64,000 nt of DNA from Hyphomicrobium sp. (GCF_003987855.1 NZ_RXIZ01000015.1:318778-382777), one strand, 5' to 3'. Positions 39,523 through 50,082 are shown, numbered from the stretch's first letter. Numbers and translations: made by a program. Notes: a model not told the origin generated them from the letters alone.

Positions 39523-40820
39523 GCCGTCAGCCGCTCGACAGGCTCTGCGGAGGCAGCAAGATGTTCGCGCTGGTCCCACATCAAATTCAGAGAGCGTAGG
39601 TGCTTGATGAGAATGGCCCGGTGTTTGCTCCACCAATCGGCGATCGAACCGAACTCTTGGATACGCGCGCGCCCGTTCACGATGGCGACGACGGGCCAAT
39701 CGCCGACAAGGGCGTTATCAATGCCGAAGAGTTCCTTCCCCCACCACCGCGCTTCCCCGAACGCATGCGGCCCGACACCGCCGACCTTCATGGCCGCAAG
39801 AACGGAGAAGGGCTCGAACGTACGCGCGCGCTGAACGGCTGATTTCCAAAGCTCGAGCGTCGACGCGTATTCCCATGACACCGCGCTCCACGTCCCTGGA
39901 AAGCGCCGGCAGAACTCGTCGTAGAAGGCATGAGGATCTTCGAAGTTGATATGCCCCTCGTTGAGGCGCGGGTCGTCGAAATCGGGAAATTGGAAGACGA
40001 AGCCTTCCATGAATTCCGGGCTCGTGCGCCGGATCAGTTCTGGATAGTTGTCGCAAGTGCACGACAGAAGCCGGCCCTTATAGCCTCGCTTGAACGCTTC
40101 GATAGTCAACGCGTGCACGAACGGTTCATACGCCGTGTCCCAGCAGAGCACATCTGGATTTCCAGCCATCATTTCATCGACGATAGGGCCGAAATCGGTT
40201 GTCTCCGGTTCGAATAGTCGCTCAGCTAAAAGTTCGATGCCTGCTGCCTCGAAGGCCGCTCTGTAGGTCGCAATCGACGGCAAGCCGAGGAGGTCGCGTT
40301 GCGCGCAAAGAGCGGCCGTCTTGATGCTGGGATCGGAGCGCTTAAGCCACTCGACGCCCGTTACGTTATAGATCGGGTGCACTTCACTGGGCGCGACAAG
40401 CGTTGGCGAGTCCGGTGAGAGATCGCTCGGAAGCAGTGTCGCGGCGAGCATGCGGTGCTGTTTGAAAATTCTTCGCACATCACTCGTGATATCGTTGCCG
40501 CCGATCATGAGGACGAGCTTCACGCCCGCATCGACGATCAGAGACTTCGCACCTTGCAACGCCCGCTCCGGCTCATACATGGTGTCATACTGGACGAGTT
40601 CGAGCATGTACCGTCGCCCGCCGACCTTCAGGCCGCCGCTCGCGTTGATGCGCTCTATCCAGATAAGGCTGCCATTCAGCCCAGGCACGGCCCAAGCTTT
40701 GAGAGGACCGGTGAGAGGTGCGAGAAAACCAATTTTCAGTACGGTCGAAGAGCCGAGCCCGAAATCTCGCATCGCCACTGAAAGAGCCGACTGAACCGCA
40801 CTTTTTGGTCTAACGGCCAT
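39510..40820 (-). CDS. LivJ/AmiC-type periplasmic-binding-fold protein (ABC substrate-binding-like)
   Basis: LKIGFLAPLTGPLKAWAVPGLNGSLIWIERINASGGLKVGGRRYMLELVQYDTMYEPERALQGAKSLI; no obvious signal peptide or adjacent permease. Confidence 0.82.
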   Translation of the reverse strand: MAVRPKSAVQSALSVAMRDFGLGSSTVLKIGFLAPLTGPLKAWAVPGLNGSLIWIERINASGGLKVGGRRYMLELVQYDTMYEPERALQGAKSLIVDAGVKLVLMIGGNDITSDVRRIFKQHRMLAATLLPSDLSPDSPTLVAPSEVHPIYNVTGVEWLKRSDPSIKTAALCAQRDLLGLPSIATYRAAFEAAGIELLAERLFEPETTDFGPIVDEMMAGNPDVLCWDTAYEPFVHALTIEAFKRGYKGRLLSCTCDNYPELIRRTSPEFMEGFVFQFPDFDDPRLNEGHINFEDPHAFYDEFCRRFPGTWSAVSWEYASTLELWKSAVQRARTFEPFSVLAAMKVGGVGPHAFGEARWWGKELFGIDNALVGDWPVVAIVNGRARIQEFGSIADWWSKHRAILIKHLRSLNLMWDQREHLAASAEPVERLTAQDS

Positions 40821-40998
40821 GGCCTCGTCTAACCGGACTTTAAAATTGCGTCCGCGCCTGACTGAACATCGGAGCACCTACGCGCGGTTGGAAGTCGCGA
40901 CGGTTTACTGGCACGAAACAGCGATACGCTAGATCGCGGGGAGCGTCTTGTCGATAGGTGCAAGAGCGACCAAGAGCGTCAAGCGCCTAAAAACGCTC

Positions 40999-42000
40999 TT
41001 AGCGCGTTGCTCCGGTCGTGGCGATCGATGAGGTCTCCAGAGGCGCAGATAACGGCGCAGAATGCCCCGCTGCAACCTCCACTTCAGAACCGCGAACGCG
41101 CGTCAGGAACCGGTCGAGACTAGGGCCCCAAATATCCCAACCCTGCCGATCATCGGCAACCGTGTGGCCATCGTTTCCGTATGCCGGGAGAATGTGCTCC
41201 TCAACATTGGCGCCACCAGCACTCCAGGCGACGGCGAGTTTCTGCGCGAGCGTGGGTCCGAAATAACTGTCGTTTTGAGCGTAGAACCAAATCGTTGGCT
41301 CACGAGCCTTGTCGCCGTAACGACGCGCCGCCTTCAAAAGATCGGCCTCACCGCAAATTGCATTCGCCTGGCCATAAGCGTGGCCACCGCGGCCGCCGGC
41401 GAAATTCACAATGGCCTGCACCTGCGGAAGATTGCGTGCTGCGACGGCAAGGGATGCCCACCCCCCGGTCGAGATTCCCGCCACGATCGCCCCCTTGGAG
41501 GCGATGAACGGCTGAGCGGTCATGTAGTTGACGGTTGCAGTGATGTCGTCGGCGGCGATATTGCCGGAATCGTAGTGATCCGGATTGGCGCATGTGCCGA
41601 TCGCTTCCGAGAGTGTTCCGCCTGTCGCGCCATGCCCACGCCGTTGTGGCAGCACCACGGCGTAGCCGCGTTCTACGAACCACCGAGACAGCCAGTAGTA
41701 GACGGGCATCGACACCGCCAGTCGCGTCGATTCATCCGTCCCATGGTTGATCACGACCAGCGGAAATTTCTTGTTTGGCTCGCGAGGATCGGCATCGGGC
41801 CTGAAAACTGTCGCGCGTAAAAACCGTCCAGGTTCCCCACTCGGGAGGATCCAGAGTTGTTCGCGCATACGCGGACCTTCTGGCCCGAAACCGCCATACG
41901 GCGCGTCGGCAGCCCGCACATTCGACGAGAGTGAGATAAACGCTGCGAAGGCAGCAACCAGAGCGAAGCCAAACTTGCCCGAGTGTCGTGTGCCCGCCAT
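40999..42000 (-). CDS. secreted alpha/beta hydrolase (dienelactone-hydrolase/CocE-like)
   Basis: Signal peptide FGFALVAAFAAFISLSSNVRAADA; VVINHGTDEST; GISTGGWASLAVAAR nucleophile elbow variant. Confidence 0.8.
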   Translation of the reverse strand: MAGTRHSGKFGFALVAAFAAFISLSSNVRAADAPYGGFGPEGPRMREQLWILPSGEPGRFLRATVFRPDADPREPNKKFPLVVINHGTDESTRLAVSMPVYYWLSRWFVERGYAVVLPQRRGHGATGGTLSEAIGTCANPDHYDSGNIAADDITATVNYMTAQPFIASKGAIVAGISTGGWASLAVAARNLPQVQAIVNFAGGRGGHAYGQANAICGEADLLKAARRYGDKAREPTIWFYAQNDSYFGPTLAQKLAVAWSAGGANVEEHILPAYGNDGHTVADDRQGWDIWGPSLDRFLTRVRGSEVEVAAGHSAPLSAPLETSSIATTGATR

Positions 42001-42243
42001 GCCGATGCGAGACACGAACATTCCCCTTAAGAAAACCATCCAAAGTTCCCCGTGCCGCGTAATTTCGCGTCGCAGCATTGGAAGGCCCTACAAGGCGCAC
42101 GTCAAGTGCCTGACGATCGATCTCCCCGATTACGCTGATGCATTGAGAATGCACGGAAATCCGACCGAGGACGTGGGAGGCACGCTGATGAAATGTCTTG
42201 GAATTTCCGTATTTGGTAACACCGCGTGCAAGACGCCCGGTAG

Positions 42244-42275
42244 AAAAAATTGCGCCGGAGCGTGACGCTCCGGCG
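42244..42275 (-). terminator. Rho-independent terminator for the Trp/Arg/His repeat gene
   Basis: Minus strand cgccggagcg-tca-cgctccggcg followed by caatttttt. Confidence 0.9.
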
Positions 42276-42302
42276 ACACTTACGTGACGGGCTCAGCCGT
42301 GA

Positions 42303-42725
42303 TCACCACCAGCACAAACCGATGCAGTATCCGTACGCACGGCGATACGCGGAGTACGGCCGGGCATAGGAATTGTAATAGTAGTGGCGGCGATAGGGAT
42401 GGTACCCGGAGTCGTCGTAATAGCCCTCGCGCGAGTAGTGCTCACGCCAGTACTGCTGACGCCAGTGGCGCTGACGCCAGTAGCGGTGCCGCCAATAGCG
42501 ATGACGCCAGTAATGGCGATGCCGCCAGCCTCGCGTATAGCCGCAGCGGCGATAGCCGTCCTGCCACCAGCAGCGATACCGGGTTTTTTCGACGAGGTTC
42601 GACTGGTCACCCTTGAGCGCCAGAATGCTGCTGGTCAGCGCAGCGGCGCGCGCCCCTGGCGAGTAGATCCCAAATCCTATGCTCATCGCGCAGCAGAGCG
42701 CGATGAGCGAAAGCCATTTTCTCAT
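42303..42725 (-). CDS. secreted Trp/Arg/His/Tyr-rich repeat protein
   Basis: MRKWLSLIALCCAMSIGFGIYSPGARA signal peptide, then WRHRHYWRHRYWRHRYWRQRHWRQQYWREHYSREGYY and YCIGLCWW terminus. Confidence 0.75.
   Translation of the reverse strand: MRKWLSLIALCCAMSIGFGIYSPGARAAALTSSILALKGDQSNLVEKTRYRCWWQDGYRRCGYTRGWRHRHYWRHRYWRHRYWRQRHWRQQYWREHYSREGYYDDSGYHPYRRHYYYNSYARPYSAYRRAYGYCIGLCWW
42430..42535. repeat. 15-bp-period tandem repeat inside the repeat protein gene
   Basis: Recurring cgccagta/cgatgacgccagta units encode (W/Y)RxRYWR repeats. Confidence 0.7.
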
Positions 42726-42944
42726 GCGTTGTCCCCTTTTCGGTGGTCCCCGTCCCGGCAGAGCACGTTCTCCCTTCTCCGACCGGGCACCGCGATACTG
42801 CATTGGGGGCATGTCAGTACAACCCCAATGTGCGCGATTGCACGGTATCGGTCGCGCTTGCGGTGCGAGGTGTTGCAAGTTCGTGTCACCTTGCCCATCC
42901 GGGCGCGCGCGATCACGGATGCTCGGACAGCGTAAGGACGCGGC

Positions 42945-44744
42945 CTAGTTGCCGAAAATCTCTCGCTGACGCGCTTCGAGCTCTTGCCGGTAACGCCGCA
43001 GCGCGAACGCTTCCGTGATGTAACCGAGCGCGTGCTTCGAAACTTCGCCGTCGACGATAATCAACCGCTCGGTTTCGCGCTGTTCGAACAGATGCACGAG
43101 CTTGTCGAAGCGCGTCGATGCCACCACCCAATCGTTTCGATGCTCGAGGGATGCCTTCCAATATTCCAGAGTGGCGTCGGGCGGGACATCCAGTAGTTCC
43201 GAATGCAAGCCAGCGACGTCGAGCAAGCCCTCGTAAGCGCCTCTTTCATCGGTGACCGCAACAAACTTTGTAGAGCCGACTGGAAAGCGTGTGCGAAAGT
43301 CGGCGAGCTTCGTGGAGAAGGTAACCGCGTTGAGGTCGCGCCGCATCAGATCGCTCGCGGTCGTTTGGCGAACCCAGCCGACGTCCTCGCCTCCCAGAAT
43401 GGCTTCGCCACGGAGGTGAAATCGCCACGTCGCGAAGGAATAGCCGAATACTTGCCTCACCGTCAGCGTGGCCGCGAGAACACCAAGCAGGACGGGCTCG
43501 ACAACCATCAGATCCCCGCTGACCTCGATTGCGAGCAGAGCCATCGCCATCGGCGCGCCTACGACGGCGGCGCCGAAGCTCGCCATGCCCACGAGGCTTA
43601 TCATCGCGACGTCGGGAGACGCGACGTATCCAGCTGAGACGCCGATAGTGCCAGCGATCGCACCCGTTGTGGCGCCGAGAAAAAGCGATGTCGAGAACAG
43701 GCCGCCGCGAAAGCCTGCGCCTAGCGACAGCGCAGATGCCACAATTTTTCCAACGAGCACGATCGCGAGCATCGGCAACGGCCAGCCGTTGCGCAGGAGA
43801 AGCGCCATTGCGTCGTGGCCGGAACCGAGCAGGTGAGGGACGAAGGAGGCAATCACCCCTACGAGCAATCCGCCGATGATCGGACGAAAGACGTCGCCAA
43901 CTCCGCTTTGCCGGAAGAGCCTTTCGATCCAGGTTACACCCCGCATCAAACCAACAGAGAGGAGACCGCACGCCACTCCGAGCACCAACGCGAGGATGGC
44001 GTACCCGTCGCTGCCATACCCGTTCGATGCGAGGGTTATGTGGTAGGAGTGCCCAACCAACAGCCGCGCCGCAAGCTGCCCAGCTACAGCGGCCGCGACG
44101 ACGGGCGATAGAGTGGCAACGGTGTAGCTGCCGACGATCAACTCGAAACCGTAAGCTGCACCGGCGAACGGGGCCGCAAAAGCCCCGGCGATCCCGCCAG
44201 CAGCGCCGGCTCCAACAAGCATTCGAACGTCATGGCGTCGGCGATTTAGAAGCTGCCCAACCTTAGACCCGACAGCGCCTGCCGCTTGAGTAAAGCCGCC
44301 TTCGATTCCGAGCGACAACCCGAACCCACTGGACAGTAGCGATTGGAGAGCAACGAACGCGCTGTCACGCATGGACATGCGGCCGCCGTAGAGCGCGTTG
44401 GCCTCAATGGGATCGACAATGACGTGCCTGAGCCGCGATTGATGGATGTATGTGAGCCCGACGAGAACGCCGCCTAGGGCGACGGTGAAAACCGCCAGGG
44501 GAAATGGAACGGCGATAACGGAGCTGAGCCGCTCTCCCGGAGCAAGTCGGAAGAGGACCGAATGCGCCGTCTCCGCCACCAAGATCATTAGCGAAGCAAT
44601 CGTGCCGCTCGCCGCGCCGACACAGGCGGCCGCCAGGACCAAAACGAAGGGATTGTCGCGAAGAACCTTGCGCATCGAGCTTCGGTAAAGTCGAACTGCC
44701 GCGATGTTCCATCGCCGCGGCTTGAGCTTCCGACCGAAAATCAT
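42945..44744 (-). CDS. ClC family chloride channel/transporter with C-terminal CBS region
   Basis: SSGFGLSLGIEGGFTQAAGAVGSKVGQ; GAGAAGGIAGAFAAPFAGAAYGFEL; GAGFRGGLFSTSLFLGA. Confidence 0.9.
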   Translation of the reverse strand: MIFGRKLKPRRWNIAAVRLYRSSMRKVLRDNPFVLVLAAACVGAASGTIASLMILVAETAHSVLFRLAPGERLSSVIAVPFPLAVFTVALGGVLVGLTYIHQSRLRHVIVDPIEANALYGGRMSMRDSAFVALQSLLSSGFGLSLGIEGGFTQAAGAVGSKVGQLLNRRRHDVRMLVGAGAAGGIAGAFAAPFAGAAYGFELIVGSYTVATLSPVVAAAVAGQLAARLLVGHSYHITLASNGYGSDGYAILALVLGVACGLLSVGLMRGVTWIERLFRQSGVGDVFRPIIGGLLVGVIASFVPHLLGSGHDAMALLLRNGWPLPMLAIVLVGKIVASALSLGAGFRGGLFSTSLFLGATTGAIAGTIGVSAGYVASPDVAMISLVGMASFGAAVVGAPMAMALLAIEVSGDLMVVEPVLLGVLAATLTVRQVFGYSFATWRFHLRGEAILGGEDVGWVRQTTASDLMRRDLNAVTFSTKLADFRTRFPVGSTKFVAVTDERGAYEGLLDVAGLHSELLDVPPDATLEYWKASLEHRNDWVVASTRFDKLVHLFEQRETERLIIVDGEVSKHALGYITEAFALRRYRQELEARQREIFGN

Positions 44745-45022
44745 GATTGCTGATGCACTTGCATGAAGGCGGCTGAGGGATTGTTGGCTCCGATTACCAC
44801 GGAGCGCCGGCCTCTGCCATGAAAGAGGATGCGTTAGCCGCTATAGGCAACTCGGCCCGAACGAAGCGAATGGGGCTGACGATTCGTCTATGCGGACCGT
44901 GGTCTAAAGACTTGATAAAATTTCCGATTTTAAGATCTCGTCCGCGCGAGCACGACGTTGTCAAAGTTGCGCTGCGTCAGGAATGTGGCCGAGCAGCGGT
45001 TTATTAATCGAAATGCGCTGTT

Positions 45023-47074
45023 ATGCCGTCAGCGCATGACGCGCATCCGACAGCCAGATCTAATGGCACAGCCTTCGGCCAGGTTGCATTCATGCGTCTT
45101 CGCTCATGTTGTTCCCGCATTCGCGATTTGCTCTCCGTTCAGCGCAACGATCAGAACCTCCTCCTGGCACAATATTCGGCGGTCTCCAAACAGGTGCCGC
45201 TTCTTTATCTGGTCCTGCTCGCGAACACTTGGGTACTGGCCCACACCTTCTCGAATCTGGCCCCCGTCGAACTGGCCTTCTACGTCCCGGCGGGGTTGAC
45301 GGCCATTTGTCTTTATCGGCTCGTTAAGTGGAAAGGCTCGCTGAAACGAGTCCCCACAGCCGCTGTCGCATTCAAACAGCTCAGCCGGACGAACAGGCTT
45401 TCCCTCCTGCTGGCGCTGGGATTTTCCAGTTGGGCCGTCGCTCTCTATCCCTATGGTGACGTCGCCGCGCAAGCGCATGTCGCGTTCTACATGGCGATCA
45501 CATCCGTCGCCTGCATTTTCTGCTTGATGTATCTGCGCTCCGCCGCGCTAACAGTCGCAATCGTCGTCAACGCCGTCTTCATCGTCTTTTTCGGCCTGTC
45601 CGCTCAGCCGACCTTCGTTGCAATCGCGCTCAACATGTTCATCGTGACCCTTGCGATGATCATCGTTCTCACTGTCAATCATAGACAGCTGGTTCAACTC
45701 GTGACAGCGCGCGACAACGCACAGGCGCTGATAGGCGAAAACTTTAAGCTCGCCAATCTTGATCCGCTGACGGGTCTCCCTAACCGACGGCAGTTTTTCG
45801 CGCATCTCGATCGCGAATTCGAGCACGCGAAAAGGGAAGGTCATAGGCTCGCGGTAGGGGTCATGGACCTCGACGGCTTCAAGCCCGTGAACGATCTCTA
45901 CGGCCACGCAGTGGGCGACGCTCTCCTGATTGAGGTTGGACGGCGGCTGCGCGAAGCATGTGGTCTCAAGCTTCATCTGGCGCGGATCGGCGGCGACGAA
46001 TTTGCGGTCGTCGGCGTCAATTTCGGCAGCGAGCAGGAGCTGCTCGCTGCGGGTAATAGTATGTGCGAGGCTCTGCGCGTGCCGTTCTTTCTGCACGACG
46101 CCACCGTTCACATTTCCGGCTCGATAGGTTTTGCGATTTGGCCGGACCATGCTTCCACCGCGATGGCGCTATTCGAGAGAGCCGATTACGCGCTCTTTCG
46201 AAGCAAGCGCGATGAGCGCGGCGAAGCGACATTGTTTTCCGCTAAGGACAGCGCGCGCATTCATCGCGATGTCGAAATCGAGCAGGCGTTGCATTCCGCT
46301 GATCTTGAGCGCGAACTGTCGGTCGCCTTCCAGCCGATCATCGAGATCAGCACAGGCAAGACGATCGCTTTTGAGGCGCTTGCACGATGGGAAAGCCCCG
46401 TCCTCGGCGAGCTTGCGCCAGGGCTCTTCATTCCAGTCGCCGAACGCGCGGGAATTATCAGCAAGCTCACATGCGTCCTGATGGATAAGGCGGTACATGC
46501 CGCCGTCCAATGGCCTGAGCATGTCCGGCTTTCATTCAATCTCTCTGCCTATGACATCGGCGCGACCGCCAGCGTCGTGCGCCTCGTATCGACGGTGCTG
46601 AAGAGCGGCTTCAACCCGTCGCGCATCGACTTCGAGATCACCGAGACAGCGATCATGAAGGACGTCAAAGAGGCGCGCGAGACGATCGAGATCCTACAAT
46701 CGCTTGGATGCGGAATATCGCTTGATGACTTCGGCACCGGATACTCGAGCCTTACGCAACTTCATTCGTTGCCGCTGACGAAGATCAAGATTGATCGCAG
46801 CTTCGTCGCCGACCTTCATCAGAAGCCGGCCGGCCATAAGATCGTCAAATCGCTGCTGGCGCTTAGCCGCGATATGGGACTGGGCTGCATCGTCGAGGGC
46901 GTTGAAACAGACGCGGAACTCGATGAACTCAGGGCGCTGGGATGCACGAACGTGCAAGGCTATCGAATTTCACCGCCGCTTTCGGAGGAGGAGGCCTTGG
47001 CGTTTGTCATCAAGGACCGTCCCACGACGGCCGCTCGTCGAAAAGCAGAACGGCCGCAGGCTATGATTGCCTGA
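45023..47074 (+). CDS. membrane GGDEF-EAL protein (c-di-GMP turnover)
   Basis: ARIGGDEFAVVG; FEALARW; LDDFGTGYSSLTQLHSLPLTKIKIDRSFV. Confidence 0.93.
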   Translation: MPSAHDAHPTARSNGTAFGQVAFMRLRSCCSRIRDLLSVQRNDQNLLLAQYSAVSKQVPLLYLVLLANTWVLAHTFSNLAPVELAFYVPAGLTAICLYRLVKWKGSLKRVPTAAVAFKQLSRTNRLSLLLALGFSSWAVALYPYGDVAAQAHVAFYMAITSVACIFCLMYLRSAALTVAIVVNAVFIVFFGLSAQPTFVAIALNMFIVTLAMIIVLTVNHRQLVQLVTARDNAQALIGENFKLANLDPLTGLPNRRQFFAHLDREFEHAKREGHRLAVGVMDLDGFKPVNDLYGHAVGDALLIEVGRRLREACGLKLHLARIGGDEFAVVGVNFGSEQELLAAGNSMCEALRVPFFLHDATVHISGSIGFAIWPDHASTAMALFERADYALFRSKRDERGEATLFSAKDSARIHRDVEIEQALHSADLERELSVAFQPIIEISTGKTIAFEALARWESPVLGELAPGLFIPVAERAGIISKLTCVLMDKAVHAAVQWPEHVRLSFNLSAYDIGATASVVRLVSTVLKSGFNPSRIDFEITETAIMKDVKEARETIEILQSLGCGISLDDFGTGYSSLTQLHSLPLTKIKIDRSFVADLHQKPAGHKIVKSLLALSRDMGLGCIVEGVETDAELDELRALGCTNVQGYRISPPLSEEEALAFVIKDRPTTAARRKAERPQAMIA

Positions 47075-47108
47075 CGTGTTCTCAATACAATGTAGAAGCT
47101 CGTCTCAT

Positions 47109-47183
47109 TGGCTCCGCGGGTAGGGCTCGAACCTACGACCATCCGATTAACAGTCGGACGCTCTACCACTGAGCTACCGCGGA
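47109..47183 (-). tRNA. tRNA-Asn(GTT)
   Basis: Minus strand TCCGCGGTAGCTCAGTGGTAGAGCGTCCGACTGTTAATCGGATGGTCGTAGGTTCGAGCCCTACCCGCGGAGCCA; encoded CCA. Confidence 0.97.
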
Positions 47184-47301
47184 CCACCGGCTAAACCGGG
47201 AAAGCGCCCCGCATAGCAGAAGGTTTCTGCGCTGGCGAGGCCAAAAACTGAAATTCTTTAGCGTGTCCAAGGCGCCCGATGGCGACATGTGGAAGCACGC
47301 T

Positions 47302-47375
47302 TGGAGGCCACGCCCGGAATTGAACCGGGGTACGCGGATTTGCAGTCCGCTGCGTCACCACTCCGCCACGTGGCC
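47302..47375 (-). tRNA. tRNA-Cys(GCA)
   Basis: Minus strand GGCCACGTGGCGGAGTGGTGACGCAGCGGACTGCAAATCCGCGTACCCCGGTTCAATTCCGGGCGTGGCCTCCA; encoded CCA. Confidence 0.97.
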
Positions 47376-47630
47376 TCTCGTTTCGTGTTCGCTCGAACGT
47401 TCTCGCGCACTGCGGCGTGCACGGACCCGGAGCACCCAAATGGGCTCCGCAATTGCCGAAAGGCCGGTCGACCGAACCGGCCGTCTAACATAGACCCATA
47501 ACGTCTTACAAGCCCAAGCAGCCGGAGTAGGAAAGCCGTGGCGGGACTGCGGCGGCTTTCCTGTCGCGCGCCGACATCGCACCGCGTATAGAGAGTCGCC
47601 CTGGGGAATTTTCGCTGCGGGAGGCGAGCG

Positions 47631-48284
47631 ATGGCGGACACCGTTTTGCAACGCAAGAACATGGTCGAAAGCCAAATTCGGCCAAGCGACGTCACGGACC
47701 GGCGGATCACCGCTGCGATGACTTCCATTCCCCGTGAAGCCTTCTTGCCGAAGCAACTTGCCAGCATCGCGTACAGCGACGAAAGCCTGACCTTGGGGCC
47801 CGGTCGAGAGGTGCTGTCACCACGCGTTCTGGCCAAACTCATCCAACTGGCGGCGTTCGAGGCCACGGATTCGGTGCTCGTCGTCAGTGCTGCCGGCTAC
47901 GCCGCGGCCGTGGTCGCAGAGATGGTTGGCAAGGTGACCGCGCTCCTTCCGGACCAGGAAAGCGCGACGATTGCCGGCTCTGGTTTCGCCGCCTCGGCGC
48001 TATCCAACGCCGTGGCCGTAACGGGGCCGTCGGAGGCCGGCTGGGCAGCGCAAGCGCCATACGATGTCATATTGATCGAAGGCGGCGTCGAACAGATCCC
48101 GGACACCCTCAAATCGCAGGTCCGCGAGAACGGCCGCATCGTTGCGATCGCGACGAACGACAAAATCGGGCGGGCGGTCGAACTGCATAAACGGGGCGAC
48201 GTCTTCGCGAGGCGTGAAGGTTTCCAGGCGGCTGCGAAAACAGTCTCAGGGTTTACTGAAACCAAACCGGCGTTTGTATTCTAA
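47631..48284 (+). CDS. protein-L-isoaspartate O-methyltransferase family protein
   Basis: MVESQIRPSDVTDRRITAAMTSIPREAFLP...SDESLTLGPGREVLSPRVLAKLIQLA; upstream of tolC. Confidence 0.87.
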   Translation: MADTVLQRKNMVESQIRPSDVTDRRITAAMTSIPREAFLPKQLASIAYSDESLTLGPGREVLSPRVLAKLIQLAAFEATDSVLVVSAAGYAAAVVAEMVGKVTALLPDQESATIAGSGFAASALSNAVAVTGPSEAGWAAQAPYDVILIEGGVEQIPDTLKSQVRENGRIVAIATNDKIGRAVELHKRGDVFARREGFQAAAKTVSGFTETKPAFVF

Positions 48285-48583
48285 ACTCGCCGTTTATGTG
48301 GTGCACGGTGAGCACAGCGCTCACTCTTTCTTCTAGCTCTGTGAGTACTTGCGCTGGAATTTCGTGCGCGCAGGGCTTTGAAAGGAAGCGGAAAAGTGCA
48401 CTTTGCTTCTAGCCCTCGAAGAAAGGGCGACGCCCACTGGCGTGACGCAAATACCGCCCTAAGTTACGCGATGGCTTAACGCAGTTGAAACCCGTTAGTT
48501 GGCGTGCATCGAATCGGCTAGAGGGTAAGAAGGGGGTCTGCTCGCTCTTTTTGGGGGTGCGAGTAGAATACAGGTGAATTCCA

Positions 48584-50041
48584 TTGGCTCAGACGACAAT
48601 CAAAATTTCGTCCTGCCTCGCTGCGACTATCGTTGGGCGTCGCGCGCTGGCCGCAGTCGTCGCAATCGCGGTCGGATCGGCTGTGTCGGTTGGTGCCGAA
48701 GCTGAAACGCTGCTCGATACGCTTGCTGCAACCTATCAATATAGCCCGACGCTTGATGCGGCCCGTGCCCAGCAGAGAGCCGTCGATGAAAACGTAGCCC
48801 GAGCGAACTCTGGATACCGGCCGAACGCGCAATTCGGAGCTAATGTGGGGCGGCAGCGCGTCGGTACATTTACGAACAACGCCTCCGGGCACACGGTGAA
48901 CTCGCCGCGTGGATACTCATTTGACATCACGCAGCCTTTGTTCACGGGCTTTCAGGTGACAAACGCGGTAAACTCAGCCGAAGCGAGCGATCGCGCGGGG
49001 CGCGAAACGCTTCGCAGCACGGAACAGCAGGTTCTGCTTGATGCAGTGACCGCGTATGGCGACGTCACGCGCGATCAAGCAATCGTCAAATTGAACGAAA
49101 ACAACCTGAAATTTCTTGATGCCGAACTTAAGGCGCAGCGAGATCGTTTCGCAGTTGGCGAGGTCACGAAGACTGACGTCGCGCAGTCGGAAGCACGCCG
49201 CGCACTTGGACAGTCGGACCTTGATCAGGCGCGCGCCAATCTCAAGTCGAGCCGTGCCATTTTCGAGCAGGTTGTCGGCCATCCGCCTTCCAACTTGGTC
49301 GAGGCCAATCCGAATACGCGCCTCGTGCCGCGCTCACTCGAAGACGCGGTCGCGATTGGAACGAAAGAGAATCCAATAGTGGTGAACGCGCTCTACTCAG
49401 AGCAGGCGGCGCGCTACAACGTCGATCAAATCCGTGGCCAGTTGCTGCCGCAGGCGCAACTTCAGGGAAATTACTCGGATCAGTACGACCCATCCGAAGG
49501 CATTGATCGCGGCACAACGGCATCCATCGTTGCCAGCGTTACGGTGCCCCTTTACGCAAACGGCGGCGAGGTATTTGCGCAGGTGCGGCAGGCGAAGCAC
49601 CAGCACGTTGCTGCTCTCCAGCAAATCGAGGTTCAGCGCGCCGCTGCTCAGTCCCAGGTCGTCCAGGCTTGGTCACAGCTCGTCGGCTTCAAGGCTCAGG
49701 CTGAGTCCGACAAGGCGTCGATCGTCGCGAACACCACCGCTTTGAACGGTGTGCGTGAAGAAGAGCGCGTCGGACAGCGTACCGTTCTCGACGTGTTAAA
49801 CGCCCAGCAGGAACTCCTGCAGTCGCAGGTCAATCTTGAGACGACGAAGCGCAATATACTTGTCGCGTCTTACACGTTGGTCTCGGCCATCGGCCGCCTG
49901 AGCGTCTCTGAGGTAGGTGCTGCAACTGCCGTCTATGACCCGCAGGTCCATTACCAGCAGGTTCGTAACAAGTGGTGGGGCATCGACATCACGCATGGCG
50001 ACGGCCGCCAGGAGCACATGGATGTGACTCCGGTTAAGTGA
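48584..50041 (+). CDS. tolC: TolC family outer membrane efflux protein
   Basis: ETLLDTLAATYQYSPTLDAARAQQRAVDENVARANSGYRPNAQFGANVG...; coiled-coil repeats; probable TTG start. Confidence 0.92.
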   Translation: MAQTTIKISSCLAATIVGRRALAAVVAIAVGSAVSVGAEAETLLDTLAATYQYSPTLDAARAQQRAVDENVARANSGYRPNAQFGANVGRQRVGTFTNNASGHTVNSPRGYSFDITQPLFTGFQVTNAVNSAEASDRAGRETLRSTEQQVLLDAVTAYGDVTRDQAIVKLNENNLKFLDAELKAQRDRFAVGEVTKTDVAQSEARRALGQSDLDQARANLKSSRAIFEQVVGHPPSNLVEANPNTRLVPRSLEDAVAIGTKENPIVVNALYSEQAARYNVDQIRGQLLPQAQLQGNYSDQYDPSEGIDRGTTASIVASVTVPLYANGGEVFAQVRQAKHQHVAALQQIEVQRAAAQSQVVQAWSQLVGFKAQAESDKASIVANTTALNGVREEERVGQRTVLDVLNAQQELLQSQVNLETTKRNILVASYTLVSAIGRLSVSEVGAATAVYDPQVHYQQVRNKWWGIDITHGDGRQEHMDVTPVK

Positions 50042-50043
50042 CC

Positions 50044-50082
50044 GGGGGAGGGCGATGGCGCTCCCAAACTGTTTTTTGCCTT
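50044..50082 (+). terminator. Probable terminator after tolC
   Basis: gggag...ctccc imperfect stem followed by aaactgttttttgcc. Confidence 0.6.

Noticed and set aside
47109-47375. Genomic island insertion at the tRNA-Asn/tRNA-Cys pair
   Set aside because: Both tRNAs are intact, flanked by ordinary core genes, with no integrase or tRNA-end duplication seen
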